Under the pieces are notes generated by a model. It was given only the letters and a program-made list of their open reading frames with translations. It was not told where the DNA came from and did not search any database. The position numbers and the translations under genes are program-made. Shown piece after piece: positions 5,878-6,254 of a DNA stretch of 6,254 nt. The stretch's first letter is position 1, and each line of letters starts with the position of its first letter. The stretch is from contig CANJYY010000165.1 of assembly GCA_947479185.1 (NCBI GenBank), forward strand, positions 1-6,254. The letters are read 5' to 3'. This stretch comes from Caulobacteraceae bacterium. Its GTDB lineage: Bacteria; Pseudomonadota; Alphaproteobacteria; Caulobacterales; Caulobacteraceae.

Positions 5878-6254
5878 GGGTGTTCCTCAAACTCGACGAG
5901 ATCAGGGTGCAGCGCCTTGAACGCATCGAAGCCATCGGCGGAGCGATGGCGCCAGGCGCGGCTGCGGATGTCGGGGGCCAGCAGGTCGCCGAAACGGACC
6001 TGGATCGAATAGCGGTGGGCCGGGCCGGGATTGAACCCGGAGCGATGCACCAGACGGTTATGGAACAGCGCCACGTCGCCCGGGGAAAGCTCCAGCCGTA
6101 CGGCTTCGGTGTCGAACAGCGGCTGCAGCCGGGCGGCGATGAAGGCGTCGCGGGTGTTCCCCCGCCGGCCCTCGGCGTCGCGCTTGAAGCGGATTTCGAC
6201 GGGGTGGATGCGGTCCGACCGCGAGGGCACGGCCTCGATCGAGCCGTTGTGCGC
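5874..6254 (-). CDS. Phytanoyl-CoA dioxygenase (PhyH)-like Fe(II)/2-oxoglutarate oxygenase, 5' end outside window
   Basis: PhyH-family enzymes hydroxylate organic substrates with O2 and 2-oxoglutarate at a non-haem iron. Only the last 126 codons are present; the frame is open to the window edge, and the GTG at 6230 is internal because the preceding codons (HNGSIEAVPS) form the conserved NG-x-I-x-x-x-P-x-S segment of the family. ELSPGDVALFHNRLVHRSGFN follows, with in-window H70 as the probable distal iron ligand, and R81 in HRYSIQVRF exactly 11 residues later as the probable 2-oxoglutarate-binding arginine; human PhyH has the same spacing (H264, R275). The proximal HxD motif is beyond the edge and unseen. 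The stop overlaps the methyltransferase start by four bases, which implies one operon and a shared pathway. The substrate is unknown; bacterial members act on many metabolites, so a role on phytanoyl-CoA should not be assumed. Confidence 0.85.
   Translation of the reverse strand, partial: AHNGSIEAVPSRSDRIHPVEIRFKRDAEGRRGNTRDAFIAARLQPLFDTEAVRLELSPGDVALFHNRLVHRSGFNPGPAHRYSIQVRFGDLLAPDIRSRAWRHRSADGFDAFKALHPDLVEFEEHP

Noticed and set aside
5377..6012. Plus-strand frame of 211 codons opposite the methyltransferase and oxygenase
   Set aside because: It is antisense to two genes with clear catalytic motifs and has no features of its own.

Overview
The window is compact, very GC-rich chromosomal DNA. 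Genes are tightly packed on both strands with mostly G or C in third codon positions. The gene content, the folK-rpoZ-spoT order next to an NYN gene, a 119-residue omega with an acidic tail, and GC-rich palindromic repeats between genes all suggest an alphaproteobacterium. Caulobacteraceae (Caulobacter or Phenylobacterium relatives) is the most likely family. This placement is inference; there is no rRNA gene in the window to confirm it.

Layout from left to right: the 3' part of a NUDIX hydrolase gene (+, runs off the left edge); a hairpin in the 33-base convergent gap; then a minus-strand block spoT, rpoZ, folK, transcribed folK to rpoZ to spoT. Head-to-head with folK, and only 12 bases away, starts a plus-strand NYN/LabA-like nuclease gene. 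It is followed by a 115-base double palindromic repeat and then a family 5 (type B) uracil-DNA glycosylase. After the glycosylase lies a short, broken gene remnant, probably of a GFA-family (glutathione-dependent formaldehyde-activating-like) protein. Convergent with it are two overlapping minus-strand genes, a PhyH-type 2-oxoglutarate oxygenase (runs off the right edge) and a TylF-type O-methyltransferase.

How the genes fit together: spoT makes and degrades (p)ppGpp and rpoZ encodes the RNA polymerase omega subunit, which forms part of one ppGpp-binding site on the polymerase in other proteobacteria, so the pair is functionally linked. folK is a housekeeping folate gene in the same transcription direction. 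The glycosylase and the NUDIX enzyme are nucleic-acid or nucleotide maintenance functions. The oxygenase and methyltransferase overlap by ATGA and probably act together, perhaps tailoring a glycan or small molecule, but the substrate cannot be read from the sequence.

I found no phage, insertion sequence, CRISPR array, tRNA/rRNA or recognisable defence system. The most interesting features are the inverted pair of repeat units whose last hairpin overlaps the glycosylase ribosome-binding region, the decayed gene remnant, the almost zero-length divergent folK/NYN junction with a TTG start, and a possible CTG start for spoT that overlaps the rpoZ stop.
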